Source: Corynebacterium kalidii (lineage in GTDB: Bacteria > Actinomycetota > Actinomycetes > Mycobacteriales > Mycobacteriaceae). Taken from it: a stretch of DNA of 64,000 bases. The position numbers and the translations under genes were made by a program. Position 1 is the stretch's first letter; the number at the start of each line of letters is the position of its first letter. The DNA lies in the NCBI RefSeq assembly GCF_022869005.1, contig NZ_JALIEA010000011.1:280416-344415 (forward strand). The letters are read 5' to 3'. Of the stretch, positions 17,115-25,661 are shown one piece after another. Below the pieces are notes generated by a model. That model was given only the letters and a program-made list of their open reading frames with translations, did not search any database and was not told the DNA's origin.

Positions 17115-18695
17115 CTACGCCCAGCCGAGGGTCCGCTCGACGGCCTTGTTCCACAGGGCGTAGGCCTCGTCCCGCTCGGCGGCGGCCATGGCCGGGGTGT
17201 AGGAGCGCTCCTCCTGCCAGAGGCGCCGGACCTCGTCGACGTCCTCGAAGAAACCGGTCGCCAGGCCGGCGGCGTAGGCCGCGCCCAGGGCCGTGGTCTC
17301 GGTGACCTTCGGGACGGTGACCGGCACACCCAGCTGGTCGGACTGGAACTGCATCAGCAGGGAGTTGACCACCATGCCGCCGTCGGCCCGCAGGTGCGTC
17401 AGGGGCACACCGGAGTCCGCGTTCATGGCGTCGACGACCTCGCGGGTCTGGAAGGCGGTCGCCTCCAGGGCGGCGCGCGCGATGTGCGCCTTGGTGACGT
17501 AGCGGGTCAGGCCGGCGACCACGCCGCGGGCGTCCGGGGCCCACCGGGGTGCGAGCAGTCCGGAGAACGCCGGGACGACCACGCAACCACCGTTGTCGTC
17601 GACACTGCGCGCCAGGCCCTCGACCTCGGAGGACGACGAGATGAGACCGAGGTTGTCCCGCAACCACTGGATCAACGAGCCGGTCACGGCGACGGAGCCC
17701 TCCAGGGCGAACACGGTCGGTTCACCGCCGAGCCGGTAGGCCACGGTGCTGATCAGCCCGTGGGAGGACGTCTCCAGCGTGGTGCCGGTGTTCATCAGCA
17801 GGAAGTTGCCGGTGCCGTAGGTGCACTTCGCCTCGCCCGGCTCGGTGCACGCCTGGCCGAAGGTGGCGGCCTGCTGGTCGCCGAGGATCCCGGCGATGGT
17901 GACGCCGTTGACCGGTCCGGAGCGCTGCACCCGCCCGATCCGTTCCGACGAGCTGACGATCTCGGGCAGCATCGACATCGGCACCCCCATCGCCTCGCAG
18001 AGCTCGGGGTCCCACTGCTGGGTCCGCAGGTCCATGAGCATGGTGCGTGACGCGTTGGTGACGTCGGTGACGTGCAGGACGCGGTGGCGTCGGTTGGCGG
18101 GGCTGCGCCGGGAGCGGCGGGTGAGTTCCCAGACGATCCAGGTGTCCATCGTCCCGAAGGCGAGTTCGCCGCGTTCGGCGCGTTCGCGCACGCCCTCGAC
18201 GTTGTCGAGGATCCAGCGGATCTTCGGTCCCGCGAAGTAGGTCGACACCGGCAGCCCGGTGCGTTCGCGGAACAGGTCTCCGTGGTCGGCCTCGAGCCGG
18301 GAGCAGAAGTCGCCGGTGCGGTTGTCCTGCCAGACGATGGCGTTGTACACCGGTTCACCGGTCTCGCGGTCCCAGACGACGGTCGTCTCGCGCTGGTTGG
18401 TGATGCCGAGCCCCGCCAGGTCCTCGGTGCCGATGTCCGCCCGGGCGACGGCGTCGGCGATGACGCGGCGGGCGTTGAGGCGGATCTCCTCCGGGTCGTG
18501 CTCGACCCAGCCGGGCCGGGGGAAGATCTGCCGGTGTTCCAGCTGGCTGACCGAGTGCACCGCGCCGGACTCGTCGAAGACGATGGCGCGGGTCGAGGTG
18601 GTGCCCTGGTCCAGCGAGAGGATGTACCCCCGGCCCTGCCCACCTGACCTGCCTGGACGGCCGGAGCGGAAGAAGCTGCTGAACCGGTCGGACAT
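17115..18695 (-). CDS. glpK: glycerol kinase
   Basis: FGGY-family kinase, 526 residues, phosphorylating glycerol to sn-glycerol 3-phosphate with ATP. Seen are [16 protein letters not shown] (ATP site), the FGGY-type segments [42 protein letters not shown] and the C-terminal [19 protein letters not shown]. About 20 extra Gly/Arg/Ser-rich residues precede the domain. Its ATG overlaps the stop of accBC by one base (TGATG), so it is probably translated from the accBC message. No glycerol facilitator or GlpD lies nearby. Confidence 0.95.
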   Translation of the reverse strand: MSDRFSSFFRSGRPGRSGGQGRGYILSLDQGTTSTRAIVFDESGAVHSVSQLEHRQIFPRPGWVEHDPEEIRLNARRVIADAVARADIGTEDLAGLGITNQRETTVVWDRETGEPVYNAIVWQDNRTGDFCSRLEADHGDLFRERTGLPVSTYFAGPKIRWILDNVEGVRERAERGELAFGTMDTWIVWELTRRSRRSPANRRHRVLHVTDVTNASRTMLMDLRTQQWDPELCEAMGVPMSMLPEIVSSSERIGRVQRSGPVNGVTIAGILGDQQAATFGQACTEPGEAKCTYGTGNFLLMNTGTTLETSSHGLISTVAYRLGGEPTVFALEGSVAVTGSLIQWLRDNLGLISSSSEVEGLARSVDDNGGCVVVPAFSGLLAPRWAPDARGVVAGLTRYVTKAHIARAALEATAFQTREVVDAMNADSGVPLTHLRADGGMVVNSLLMQFQSDQLGVPVTVPKVTETTALGAAYAAGLATGFFEDVDEVRRLWQEERSYTPAMAAAERDEAYALWNKAVERTLGWA

Positions 18696-20476
18696 CAGAG
18701 GATCTTCAGCAGGGGCTGCGACTTGGTGACACCGTCGCCGGCGGAGACGGCGAGCCCGGACACGGTGCCGGACTTGTGGGCCTTCACCGCGTTCTCCATC
18801 TTCATCGCCTCGATGACCAGGAGCTGGTCACCCTCGGTGACCTCGGCACCCTCCTCGACGAGGACGGTGACCACGGTGCCCTGCATCGGTGCGACGGCGG
18901 TGTCGCCGGAGACCTTGACCTCGCGGCGTCCGGCGTTCCTGCGGGCCCGACGGCGCGGGCCGGCGGTGCCGACGAGGTCCCCGGGCACGGCGACCTCGAC
19001 ACGGCGGCCGTCGACCTCGACGGTGAGGCGCCGCGGCGGGACGGCACCGTCAGCACCGTCAGTGTCGTCGGTACCTGCGGCACTGTCAGAACCGGCGGCA
19101 CCGTCGGCCAACTGGTTGTCCCACTCCTCCTCGATCCAGCGGGTGTAGACGTCCAGCGAGTCGCCGGTGAACGCCGGGTCGTCGAGAACGGCCCGGTGGA
19201 AGGGGACCACGGTGGGCAGTCCCTCGACGACGTACTCGTCGAGCGCCCGCCGTGCCCGGCTCAGTGCCTGGTCACGGTCCTCGCCGGTGACGATGAGCTT
19301 GGCGAGCATGGAGTCGAACTGGCCGCCGACCACGGCGCCCTGCTCCACCCCGGAGTCCACCCGCACACCCGGACCCGACGGCTCCCGGTAGGCGGTCAGC
19401 GTGCCGGGGGCGGGCATGAAGCCCGCCGCGGCGTCCTCGCCGTTGATCCGGAACTCGATGGAGTGGCCCCGCAGCTCCGGGTCGGTGGTGCGGGACAGCT
19501 CGCGGCCCTCGGCGATCCGGAACTGCTCACGGACCAGGTCCCAGCCCGCGACCTCCTCGGTGACGGGATGCTCGACCTGCAGCCGGGTGTTGACCTCCAG
19601 GAAGGAGATCAGCCCGTCCGAGCCGATGAGGAACTCCACGGTCCCCGCACCCTGGTAGCCCGCGGCACGCAGGATGTCCTTGGCGGAGGTGCGCAGACGC
19701 TCGTCCTGCTCGGCGGTGAGGAACGGCGCGGGGGCCTCCTCGACGAGCTTCTGGAAACGACGCTGCAGCGAGCAGTCACGGGTCGAGGCGACGACGTAGT
19801 TGCCGTGGGCGTCGGCCAGCACCTGGCACTCCACGTGCCGGGCACGGTCGAGGTAGCGCTCCACGAAGCACTCGCCGCGTCCGAAGGCCTTCTCCGCCTC
19901 ACGGGTGGCGGAGTCGAACAGCCCCGGGATCTCCTCGACGGTGTGCGCGACCTTCATGCCGCGTCCGCCGCCGCCGAACGCCGCCTTGATGGCGACGGGC
20001 AGACCGTGCTCGGCGGCGAAGGCGACGATCTCGTCGGCGTCGGCGACCGGCTCCCGGGTGCCCGGCACCATCGGGGCGTCGACCTTCGTGGCGTAGTGGC
20101 GTGCGGTGACCTTGTCCCCGAGCTCGGCGATGGCGCTGGGGGACGGGCCGATCCAGGTCAGTCCGGCCTCGATGACGGCGGCGGCGAAGTCGGCCCGCTC
20201 GGAGAGGAAACCGTAGCCGGGGTGGACGGCGTCCGCGCCGGAGCGCACGGCGGCGTCGACGACTTTGCCGATGTCCAGGTAGGAGTCTGCCGGTGACGAG
20301 CCGCCGAGCGCGAACGCCTCGTCGGCCATCCGCACGAAGGGCGCGTCAGCGTCCGGCTCCGCGTACACGGCGACCGAGGCGATGCCCTCGTCCCGGGCAG
20401 CCCGGATCACCCGGACGGCGATTTCGCCACGGTTGGCGATCAGCACCTTCGACAACTTCCGGGTCTCTACCGGCAC
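18695..20476 (-). CDS. accBC: acyl-CoA carboxylase alpha chain (biotin carboxylase + BCCP)
   Basis: 593 residues. The biotin carboxylase part ([23 protein letters not shown]-grasp loop [30 protein letters not shown]) carboxylates biotin carried by the C-terminal BCCP domain ([15 protein letters not shown], Lys of MKM biotinylated). It serves the AccD carboxyltransferases that make malonyl-CoA and the carboxylated chain for mycolate synthesis. A low-complexity linker near residues 460-480 ([16 protein letters not shown]) separates the parts. GTG 20476 is preferred over GTG 20482 because GAGGAG lies 5 nt before it and overlaps the earlier one. A TAGAGT box is at 20521-20526. Confidence 0.95.
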   Translation of the reverse strand: MPVETRKLSKVLIANRGEIAVRVIRAARDEGIASVAVYAEPDADAPFVRMADEAFALGGSSPADSYLDIGKVVDAAVRSGADAVHPGYGFLSERADFAAAVIEAGLTWIGPSPSAIAELGDKVTARHYATKVDAPMVPGTREPVADADEIVAFAAEHGLPVAIKAAFGGGGRGMKVAHTVEEIPGLFDSATREAEKAFGRGECFVERYLDRARHVECQVLADAHGNYVVASTRDCSLQRRFQKLVEEAPAPFLTAEQDERLRTSAKDILRAAGYQGAGTVEFLIGSDGLISFLEVNTRLQVEHPVTEEVAGWDLVREQFRIAEGRELSRTTDPELRGHSIEFRINGEDAAAGFMPAPGTLTAYREPSGPGVRVDSGVEQGAVVGGQFDSMLAKLIVTGEDRDQALSRARRALDEYVVEGLPTVVPFHRAVLDDPAFTGDSLDVYTRWIEEEWDNQLADGAAGSDSAAGTDDTDGADGAVPPRRLTVEVDGRRVEVAVPGDLVGTAGPRRRARRNAGRREVKVSGDTAVAPMQGTVVTVLVEEGAEVTEGDQLLVIEAMKMENAVKAHKSGTVSGLAVSAGDGVTKSQPLLKIL

Positions 20477-20520
20477 GTCCACTCCTCACAACAACGGGTC
20501 ACACACTTGATTCACACAAG

Positions 20521-20526
20521 ACTCTA
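20521..20526 (-). promoter_or_regulatory. -10 box TAGAGT for accBC(-glpK)
   Basis: Minus-strand TAGAGT in the AT-richer 90-nt gap after the rhodanese gene gives a leader of about 38 nt with GAGGAG before GTG 20476. No clear -35. Confidence 0.4.
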
Positions 20527-20569
20527 CGACGTTACTACGTCAACCAGCGTCGGTCACAGACGGAATGTT

Positions 20570-21490
20570 TCAGCCCCCGGTCGCGATCGGCATCCGCACC
20601 ATGTTGCCCCACTCCACCCACGACCCGTCGTAGGCGCGGACGTCCTCCCAGCCCAGCAGGTGGTGCAGGACGAACCACAGGTGGGCGGCGCGTTCCCCGG
20701 CGTGGCAGTAGGACACCGTCGCACCGGAGGGGTCCAGGGCGGAGAACACCTCGTCGAGCTCGTCGCGCGTGCGGAAACGGTGGTTGGGGTGCAGCGTCGA
20801 CCGCTGCGGGAGGTTCACCGCCCCGGGGATGTGGCCGGCCCGGCACACCGGGATGTCCCGGCCGGTGGTGGCGTTGTCGGACGCCTCGTCGTCCGCCGTG
20901 TCGGCCGGACCGTGGCGACGGACCCCGATGAAGTCCTCGGCGTCCCGCAGGTCGATCAGCTGCAGCGCGTCGTGCCGGGCACGGACCTCGTCGACGAAGA
21001 TCCGGTGCGAGGTGTCGTCCCGTTCGACGACGGGGTAGCCCGAGGTCGGTGCCGGCGGGGCGTCGTAGGAGGTCTCGCGCTCGTCCTGCATCCACGCCTC
21101 ACGGCCGCCGTCGAGCAGGCGGACGTCCGGATGGCCGAAGAGCTCGAACACCCAGAGGGTGTAGCTCGCCCACAGGTTGGAGTCGTCGCCGTAGACGACC
21201 ACCGTGTCGTCCCGGGTGATCCCCTTGGCGTCCATGAGCCGGGCGAAGGCCTCCCCGTCGAGGAAGTCCCGGGTGACCGGGTCGCCGAGGTCCTCGTGCA
21301 GGTCGATGCGGATGGCGGTCGGCAGGTGGCCGATGTTGTAGAGGATGGGGTCGGAGTCCGACTCCACCACCTTCAACCCGGGGCCGCCCAGTTTCGCGCC
21401 GAGCCAGGAGCTCGTCACGAGCTTGCCGGGGTGGGCGTACTGCCGAAGATTCGGGCTGGGGTCCAGTTCGATTCCCACGGGTGAGGGCAC
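20570..21490 (-). CDS. sseA: thiosulfate/3-mercaptopyruvate sulfurtransferase (rhodanese)
   Basis: Two tandem rhodanese domains in 306 residues. The first (about 20-150; DSNLWASYTLWVFELFGH) is structural; the second carries the active cysteine in VSYCHAGERAAHLWF, with CHAGERA fitting the CxxGxR loop. It transfers sulfane sulfur from thiosulfate or mercaptopyruvate to a thiophilic acceptor. An acidic insert (ADTADDEASDNATT) sits near residues 200-215. The same gene lies between acc genes in mycobacteria. The GTG at 21490 has GAAAGG only 2 nt upstream, so the true start may be GTG 21478. A TAGACT box lies at 21514-21519. Confidence 0.9.
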   Translation of the reverse strand: MPSPVGIELDPSPNLRQYAHPGKLVTSSWLGAKLGGPGLKVVESDSDPILYNIGHLPTAIRIDLHEDLGDPVTRDFLDGEAFARLMDAKGITRDDTVVVYGDDSNLWASYTLWVFELFGHPDVRLLDGGREAWMQDERETSYDAPPAPTSGYPVVERDDTSHRIFVDEVRARHDALQLIDLRDAEDFIGVRRHGPADTADDEASDNATTGRDIPVCRAGHIPGAVNLPQRSTLHPNHRFRTRDELDEVFSALDPSGATVSYCHAGERAAHLWFVLHHLLGWEDVRAYDGSWVEWGNMVRMPIATGG

Positions 21491-21513
21491 CGCCTTTCTT
21501 GTTCGTCACCAGA

Positions 21514-21519
21514 AGTCTA
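21514..21519 (-). promoter_or_regulatory. -10 box TAGACT for sseA
   Basis: Minus-strand TAGACT about 24 nt before the annotated start. Confidence 0.4.
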
Positions 21520-21603
21520 GCGTCCACGGGCCGGTGAATTGCGATCGTCCGGCGATCCGCCGTGAATCCGCACGGTACGGGGCGGACGACGGTGGCCCAT
21601 CGG

Positions 21604-21658
21604 GGATTGAGTCCACAGGTCAGGAAAACGGCCGTAGCGTGACCGGAGGGCTCAATCC
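21604..21658. terminator. long hairpin between sseA and the DUF559 gene
   Basis: Arms of 19 nt (21604-21622 and 21640-21658) pair with two mismatches and one wobble around a 17-nt loop. It lies 24 nt beyond the stop of the minus-strand DUF559 gene. No U-run follows, so it may act as a rho-dependent or processing end, or be a mobile repeat. Confidence 0.5.
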
Positions 21659-21662
21659 GTCC
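21640..21662. repeat. 23-bp direct repeat, copy 1
   Basis: Identical over 23 bp to 22961-22983, beginning TGACCGGAGGGC and ending TCAATCCGTCC; one mismatch then ACC also matches. Copies lie about 20-25 nt beyond the stops of two successive minus-strand genes and bracket the DUF559 gene. Confidence 0.85.
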
Positions 21663-21682
21663 TACCCTCACCCCTCACCGCC

Positions 21683-22816
21683 TCACCGTCTACCCTGTGC
21701 GCGCTCCAACGCCCGGCCGAGCTGGCGCAGCAGCTTCGCCCGTCTCCGGTGCAGGAGTCCGGCGTCGACCCGCAGCACCTCCCACCCGTCGTCGCGGAGG
21801 TCCTGGTACTGCTCGATGTCCGTGAGCCGCTGCCCGTCGGCGGTGTGGTGCGCGCCGTCGTAGTAGAGCCCCACCCGCAGTTCCTCGCACGCGAGGTCGA
21901 GGACCGTCGAACGGTCGCCGAGACACACCCGCACCTGGGATGTCCAGGTCAACCCCGCCGGCAGCAGCGGGGCGACCACCAGACGCAGGGCGGTCTCGGC
22001 CGGGGACTGCGCCCCCTGGTCCGAGACGGCGACGAGCCTCTCCACCAGACGCCGGTCGACCGTGCCACGGCAGGCGTCGACGACCTCCGGCCCGGTGAGC
22101 ACCGTGGCCTGCCACAGGGAGTCGAGCAGCTGGACGGCGCGGACCTCCTCCGGACGGAATCCCGGGATGTGCGGGGTCCACCAGCCGTGTGTCCGCTTCA
22201 CCAGTGTCGCCAGGCACTGCGCGGCCGCCGTCGGCCCCGGGACCACCGGCAGCGACGGGAACAGGGGGTCGGGGAACACCGGGTCGAGGTCCTCCGGCAG
22301 TACCCGGAACACCGGCCGGGTGGGGTTCCGCCCCGCCGCGACGGACTGGGCCCGGTTGCGGACCTTCGACGCCGACGACAGGAGGACCACCGGTGCGGAG
22401 TCCGACCAGTGCGGGACGCCGTGTAGCCCGAGCGCCTGCCAGTGGCTCACGACCGCCCCGGGGTGGATGAGGGAGTGCCCGCGGGCGCGGCTGACGCCGT
22501 CGAACCGGAAGGCCGCCGGATCGTCGCCCCGCCCGTGGGGGAGTACCTGGCGCAGGGCGGACGCCCCGGGGACCGGACGGGTGTCGGCGGCCAGGTCGGC
22601 CGGGGTGAGCCCAGGGCGGAGCATGAGGACGCCCCTGGTCAGGGTGATGAAATGACGGTCCAGCATGGTCCGTGTCGCCCCGCAGGCGAGCAGACTGGTC
22701 CGGGTCGCCGGGGTGACCGCGGGAAGGACGCGGCGGGTGTAGAGGGGGCCGTTGCCCGGAGGGATCCGGCCGTCACGGGCCGCCAGTTCGAGACGGGTGC
22801 TCCAGGTCGTGTCCAC
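21683..22816 (-). CDS. DUF559-type (very-short-patch-repair-like) endonuclease-fold protein
   Basis: 377 residues from GTG 22816; ATG 22888 would add 24. The C-terminal 110 residues carry a PD-(D/E)xK-like pattern: PAETALRLVV, then TVLDLACEELRVGLYYDGAHH, then RDDGWEVLRVDAGLL, as in DUF559 proteins. The N-terminal part (RDGRIPPGNGPLYTRRVLPA) may be a small DNA-binding region as in AbiEi-like antitoxins, but no partner toxin is adjacent. TGTACT lies 6 nt before GTG 22816, which supports a leaderless start. It interrupts the sseA-maf order usual in relatives and is bracketed by the 23-bp repeats, so it may be an insertion. Confidence 0.65.
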   Translation of the reverse strand: MDTTWSTRLELAARDGRIPPGNGPLYTRRVLPAVTPATRTSLLACGATRTMLDRHFITLTRGVLMLRPGLTPADLAADTRPVPGASALRQVLPHGRGDDPAAFRFDGVSRARGHSLIHPGAVVSHWQALGLHGVPHWSDSAPVVLLSSASKVRNRAQSVAAGRNPTRPVFRVLPEDLDPVFPDPLFPSLPVVPGPTAAAQCLATLVKRTHGWWTPHIPGFRPEEVRAVQLLDSLWQATVLTGPEVVDACRGTVDRRLVERLVAVSDQGAQSPAETALRLVVAPLLPAGLTWTSQVRVCLGDRSTVLDLACEELRVGLYYDGAHHTADGQRLTDIEQYQDLRDDGWEVLRVDAGLLHRRRAKLLRQLGRALERAQGRR

Positions 22817-22822
22817 CGCACC

Positions 22823-22828
22823 AGTACA
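22823..22828 (-). promoter_or_regulatory. -10-like TGTACT before the DUF559 gene
   Basis: Ends 6 nt before GTG 22816 on the minus strand; decides the shorter start. The hexamer is one base away from TATACT. Confidence 0.4.
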
Positions 22829-22861
22829 CCGCAGGCCGGGAGAGGGGGAATGCCGTGGAGC

Positions 22862-22892
22862 GGGGTTGTCCCGGGACCCTGTGGACAACCCC
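22862..22892. promoter_or_regulatory. perfect 10-bp inverted repeat upstream of the DUF559 gene
   Basis: GGGGTTGTCC (22862-22871) and GGACAACCCC (22883-22892) around an 11-nt centre, 34-76 nt upstream of the -10-like box. It is a candidate operator or promoter-proximal hairpin; if ATG 22888 is the real start it overlaps the beginning of the gene. Confidence 0.55.
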
Positions 22893-22960
22893 GGATCTGT
22901 GGAGGCAGCGCCGGGCGGTGTCGCACCGTGAGTCCCCGGGTCACGTTCCGGACGGTTCCC

Positions 22961-22983
22961 TGACCGGAGGGCTCAATCCGTCC
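22961..22983. repeat. 23-bp direct repeat, copy 2
   Basis: Second copy of the repeat at 21640-21662, 25 nt beyond the stop of maf. Here the long inverted partner seen next to copy 1 is missing. Confidence 0.85.
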
Positions 22984-23007
22984 CACCGGTGCCGCCGGGA
23001 GCACGTC

Positions 23008-23643
23008 CTACCGGTTCCAGAAATCCGAGACCTGCAGCCCGAAACCGGCGAAGGTCCGGCGCAGCAGCGGCAACGACAGCCCGATCACGCTGGAGGGGTC
23101 GCCCTCGATCCGGTCGATGAACCATCCGCCCAGGGCCTCGAGGGTGAAGGCCCCGGCGCACTGGAGCGGCTCGCCGGTGGCGGCGTAGGCCTCGATGTCC
23201 CGGTCCGACGCCTCGGCGAAGTGGACGACGGTCTCGCTGCTGCCGGTCACGGTCTGTCCGCGCCATGTCACGGCGTGGCCGGTGACCAGTGTCGCCGCCG
23301 CCCCGCGTTGGCGCTTCCAGCGTTCGACGGTGCGCTCGGCTGTGAGCGGCTTGCCCTGCAGTTCACCATCGAGCAGCAGCATCGAGTCCGCGGCGACGAC
23401 GACGGTGCGTGCCCCGTCGACCCGGTCGCCGTACTGGTCGAGGACGGCCCTCGACTTCGCCTGCGCCAGATGGCACACCACCTGGGCGGGCGTGGGGGAG
23501 GGCACCCGGGCGTGCAGCTCTGCGGTGGCGGCGTCCTCGTCGACCCCGGGGACGAGGACCTCGGGTTCCACCCCCGCGGAGCGGAGCACCGACAGCCTCG
23601 ACGGGGACGAGGAGGCCAGGACCAGCCGCGCCCGCTCAGCCAC
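23008..23643 (-). CDS. maf: Maf-like nucleoside triphosphate pyrophosphatase
   Basis: 211 residues, hydrolysing non-canonical or modified NTPs to NMP and pyrophosphate, sometimes linked to septum control. It shows LVLASSSPSRLSVLRSAG, VVVAADSMLLLDGELQGKP and the end SSVIGLSLPLLRRTFAGFGL. GTG 23643 is chosen because it overlaps the accE stop (GTGGCTGA) and gives the family length; the open frame continues upstream without a reason to use it. Part of the accD-accE-maf unit. Confidence 0.93.
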   Translation of the reverse strand: MAERARLVLASSSPSRLSVLRSAGVEPEVLVPGVDEDAATAELHARVPSPTPAQVVCHLAQAKSRAVLDQYGDRVDGARTVVVAADSMLLLDGELQGKPLTAERTVERWKRQRGAAATLVTGHAVTWRGQTVTGSSETVVHFAEASDRDIEAYAATGEPLQCAGAFTLEALGGWFIDRIEGDPSSVIGLSLPLLRRTFAGFGLQVSDFWNR

Positions 23644-23905
23644 GGAAACCGGTGGGGTTGAAGTCCCCGCCGACACCACGCGGCCGGGAGAACTGGTCGG
23701 CCGGCGTGCCCCACAGGCCACGCGAGGTGCCGCGGGCCTGTGCCCGCCTGATGTCACGGGGGTCGGTGCCGGCGGACGACTCCGCGGCACGGGCGGCCTC
23801 GGCGACGAGGACACCGAGTGCCCGGCCGATGGCCTCGGTCTCGACCTCGGTGGGGTGGCCCTTGAGGACGGTGAAGGTGGGGGACGGGGCGTCCGGGGCT
23901 GTCAT
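23636..23905 (-). CDS. accE: acyl-CoA carboxylase epsilon subunit
   Basis: 89 residues. The N-terminal motif FTVLKGHPTEVETEAIGRAL is the AccE family signature, and the short basic C-terminus ending in a Gly/Phe/Arg-rich tail (GGDFNPTGFRG) is usual. AccE holds AccBC and AccD together in actinobacterial acetyl/propionyl-CoA carboxylase. It lies 42 nt after accD and overlaps maf by 8 nt, as in C. glutamicum and M. tuberculosis. Confidence 0.93.
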   Translation of the reverse strand: MTAPDAPSPTFTVLKGHPTEVETEAIGRALGVLVAEAARAAESSAGTDPRDIRRAQARGTSRGLWGTPADQFSRPRGVGGDFNPTGFRG

Positions 23906-23947
23906 GGCGGGTGCTCCTCGTGCTTCCGGTGTGCTTCTACAGCGCTT

Positions 23948-25582
23948 CTACAGCGGCAGGTTGCCGTGCTTGCGGGCGGGGGTGTCGATGACCTTGCGTT
24001 CCAGCAGGCCGAGGCCGTCGATGACCTGGGCGCGGGTCCGGGACGGGGGGATCACGGCGTCGACGTAACCGCGCTCGGCCGCGGCGTAGGGGTTGACCAG
24101 GGTCTTCTCCACCTCGTCGGTGAGCTCCACGGTCAGCGCCGCGACGTCCTTCCGGCGCCGTTCCGCCTTCGCCAGGGTGTCGGCGTGGACGGCGGCGACG
24201 GTGTTCTCCGCGTCGGCGTTGGAGATCTGGGCGCTCGGCCAGGCGAAGACGAGGTCCGCGCCGATGTTCTTGGAGCCCAGGGCGATGTAGGACGTCCCGT
24301 AGGCCTTCCGGGTGACCACGGTGACGATACCCACGGTCGCCTCGGCCACGGCGTACAGCAGGGAGGCGGAGCGACGCAGCAGGCCGCCGCGTTCCTCGTC
24401 GCCACCGGGCAGGAAGCCGGGGGAGTCGACGACGAAGACCACCGGGACGTTGAAGGAGTCGCAGGTGCGGATGAACCGGGCGGCCTTCTCTGCGGCCGCG
24501 GCGTCCAACGCACCGGCGAGGACCATCGGCTGGTTGGCGACGACACCGACGCCGCGACCACCGACGCGGGCGAAGCCGGTGAGGACGTTGCCTGCGTAGT
24601 CGGGCTGCAGCTCCAGGAACGAGTCGGGGTCCACGATGCCGGCGAGGACGTCGTTGACGTCGTAGCCGGCCAGGGGCGAGTCCGGGATGACCGAGTCCAG
24701 CGCGGCAGCGGCCCCGGTGCCGTCAGCGCCGTCAGCGCCGACAGCGCCGACAGTGCCGTCGGTCACCTCGGCGGCCGGCACCGTCGACCGGTTGTTGGAC
24801 GGGAGCTGGCCGAGCACGGCCCGGACCGTCTCGAGTGCCGCGCGGTCGTCCGGCGCGGTGTGGTGCGAGGTCCCGGTGACCGCCGCGTGGGTCGCCGCGG
24901 ACCCCAGGTCGTCGGCGGTGACGTCCTCCCCGACGACGCGCCGGGTGATCTCCGGGTCGGTCAGGTAGAGCGACGAGGAGCCCTCCACCATGACGACCAC
25001 GTCGGCGAGCACCGGCTGGTGGGCCTCGGTCCCCGCCGTCGGCCCGGCGATCACCGAGATCTGCGGGACGACCCCGGACAGCTGGGTACGCAGACGGTAG
25101 AGACGTGCGGCCATGCCCAGCGACACCACGCCCTCCTTGACCCGGGCGCCGGTGGAGTCGTGCACGCCGACCAGGGGCACACCGGAACGCAGCGCGAGTT
25201 CCATGACCTTGACCAGCTTCTCGGCATGGACCTCGCCCACTGTGCCGTCGAACACGGTGCCGTCCTGGGAGAAGACGCAGACCTGCCGACCGTCGACGGT
25301 GCCGTAGCCGGTGACCACGCCGTCGGACACGGGGCGGGAGCGGTCCATCCCGTAGGCGTTGGCGCGGTGACGGGCCAGCGCGTCGATCTCGACGAACGAC
25401 CCCTCGTCCAGGAGGTGCTCGACCCGTTCGCGGGCGGTGAGGCGGCCGGCCGCGTGGACGGTGGCGACGGCGTCCTCGCCGACCGGTGCCGACGTCTCCT
25501 CAAGACGGATGCGGAGATCCTCGAGTTTCCCTGCTGTGGTAGACGTGTCGACCTGGCGGGGGGCGGGGGTGGGTGAAGTCAT
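23948..25582 (-). CDS. accD: acyl-CoA carboxylase beta subunit (carboxyltransferase)
   Basis: 544 residues of the AccD/DtsR/PccB family with both crotonase-like halves: oxyanion-hole glycines in GVHDSTGARVKEGVVSLG and VFVVDSPGFLPGGDEERGG. It transfers CO2 from biotin to acetyl- or propionyl-CoA. Between the halves is a low-complexity stretch (VTDGTVGAVGADGADGTG) of repeated triplets. C. glutamicum has tandem dtsR genes here, while this window has one. TAGACT ends 7 nt before ATG 25582, so the message is leaderless. Divergent from birA, whose product biotinylates AccBC. Confidence 0.94.
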   Translation of the reverse strand: MTSPTPAPRQVDTSTTAGKLEDLRIRLEETSAPVGEDAVATVHAAGRLTARERVEHLLDEGSFVEIDALARHRANAYGMDRSRPVSDGVVTGYGTVDGRQVCVFSQDGTVFDGTVGEVHAEKLVKVMELALRSGVPLVGVHDSTGARVKEGVVSLGMAARLYRLRTQLSGVVPQISVIAGPTAGTEAHQPVLADVVVMVEGSSSLYLTDPEITRRVVGEDVTADDLGSAATHAAVTGTSHHTAPDDRAALETVRAVLGQLPSNNRSTVPAAEVTDGTVGAVGADGADGTGAAAALDSVIPDSPLAGYDVNDVLAGIVDPDSFLELQPDYAGNVLTGFARVGGRGVGVVANQPMVLAGALDAAAAEKAARFIRTCDSFNVPVVFVVDSPGFLPGGDEERGGLLRRSASLLYAVAEATVGIVTVVTRKAYGTSYIALGSKNIGADLVFAWPSAQISNADAENTVAAVHADTLAKAERRRKDVAALTVELTDEVEKTLVNPYAAAERGYVDAVIPPSRTRAQVIDGLGLLERKVIDTPARKHGNLPL

Positions 25583-25589
25583 GGCCTAC

Positions 25590-25595
25590 AGTCTA
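25590..25595 (-). promoter_or_regulatory. -10 box TAGACT for accD-accE-maf (leaderless)
   Basis: Minus-strand TAGACT ends 7 nt before ATG 25582; no ribosome site in the spacer. Confidence 0.6.
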
Positions 25596-25648
25596 GGAGC
25601 AAAGTGTTCCCGCGTCGCCACAGAGGTCGCCCGTGCGCGTGCGGGCGT

Positions 25649-25654
25649 TATCCT
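25649..25654 (+). promoter_or_regulatory. -10 box TATCCT for birA (leaderless)
   Basis: Ends 7 nt before ATG 25662, 53 bp from the divergent accD box. Confidence 0.55.
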
Positions 25655-25661
25655 TGTGGCC

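Noticed and set aside
21683..22816. AbiEi antitoxin with AbiEii toxin partner
   Set aside because: No nucleotidyltransferase-like toxin gene lies next to it; the C-terminal nuclease-like pattern fits DUF559 better.
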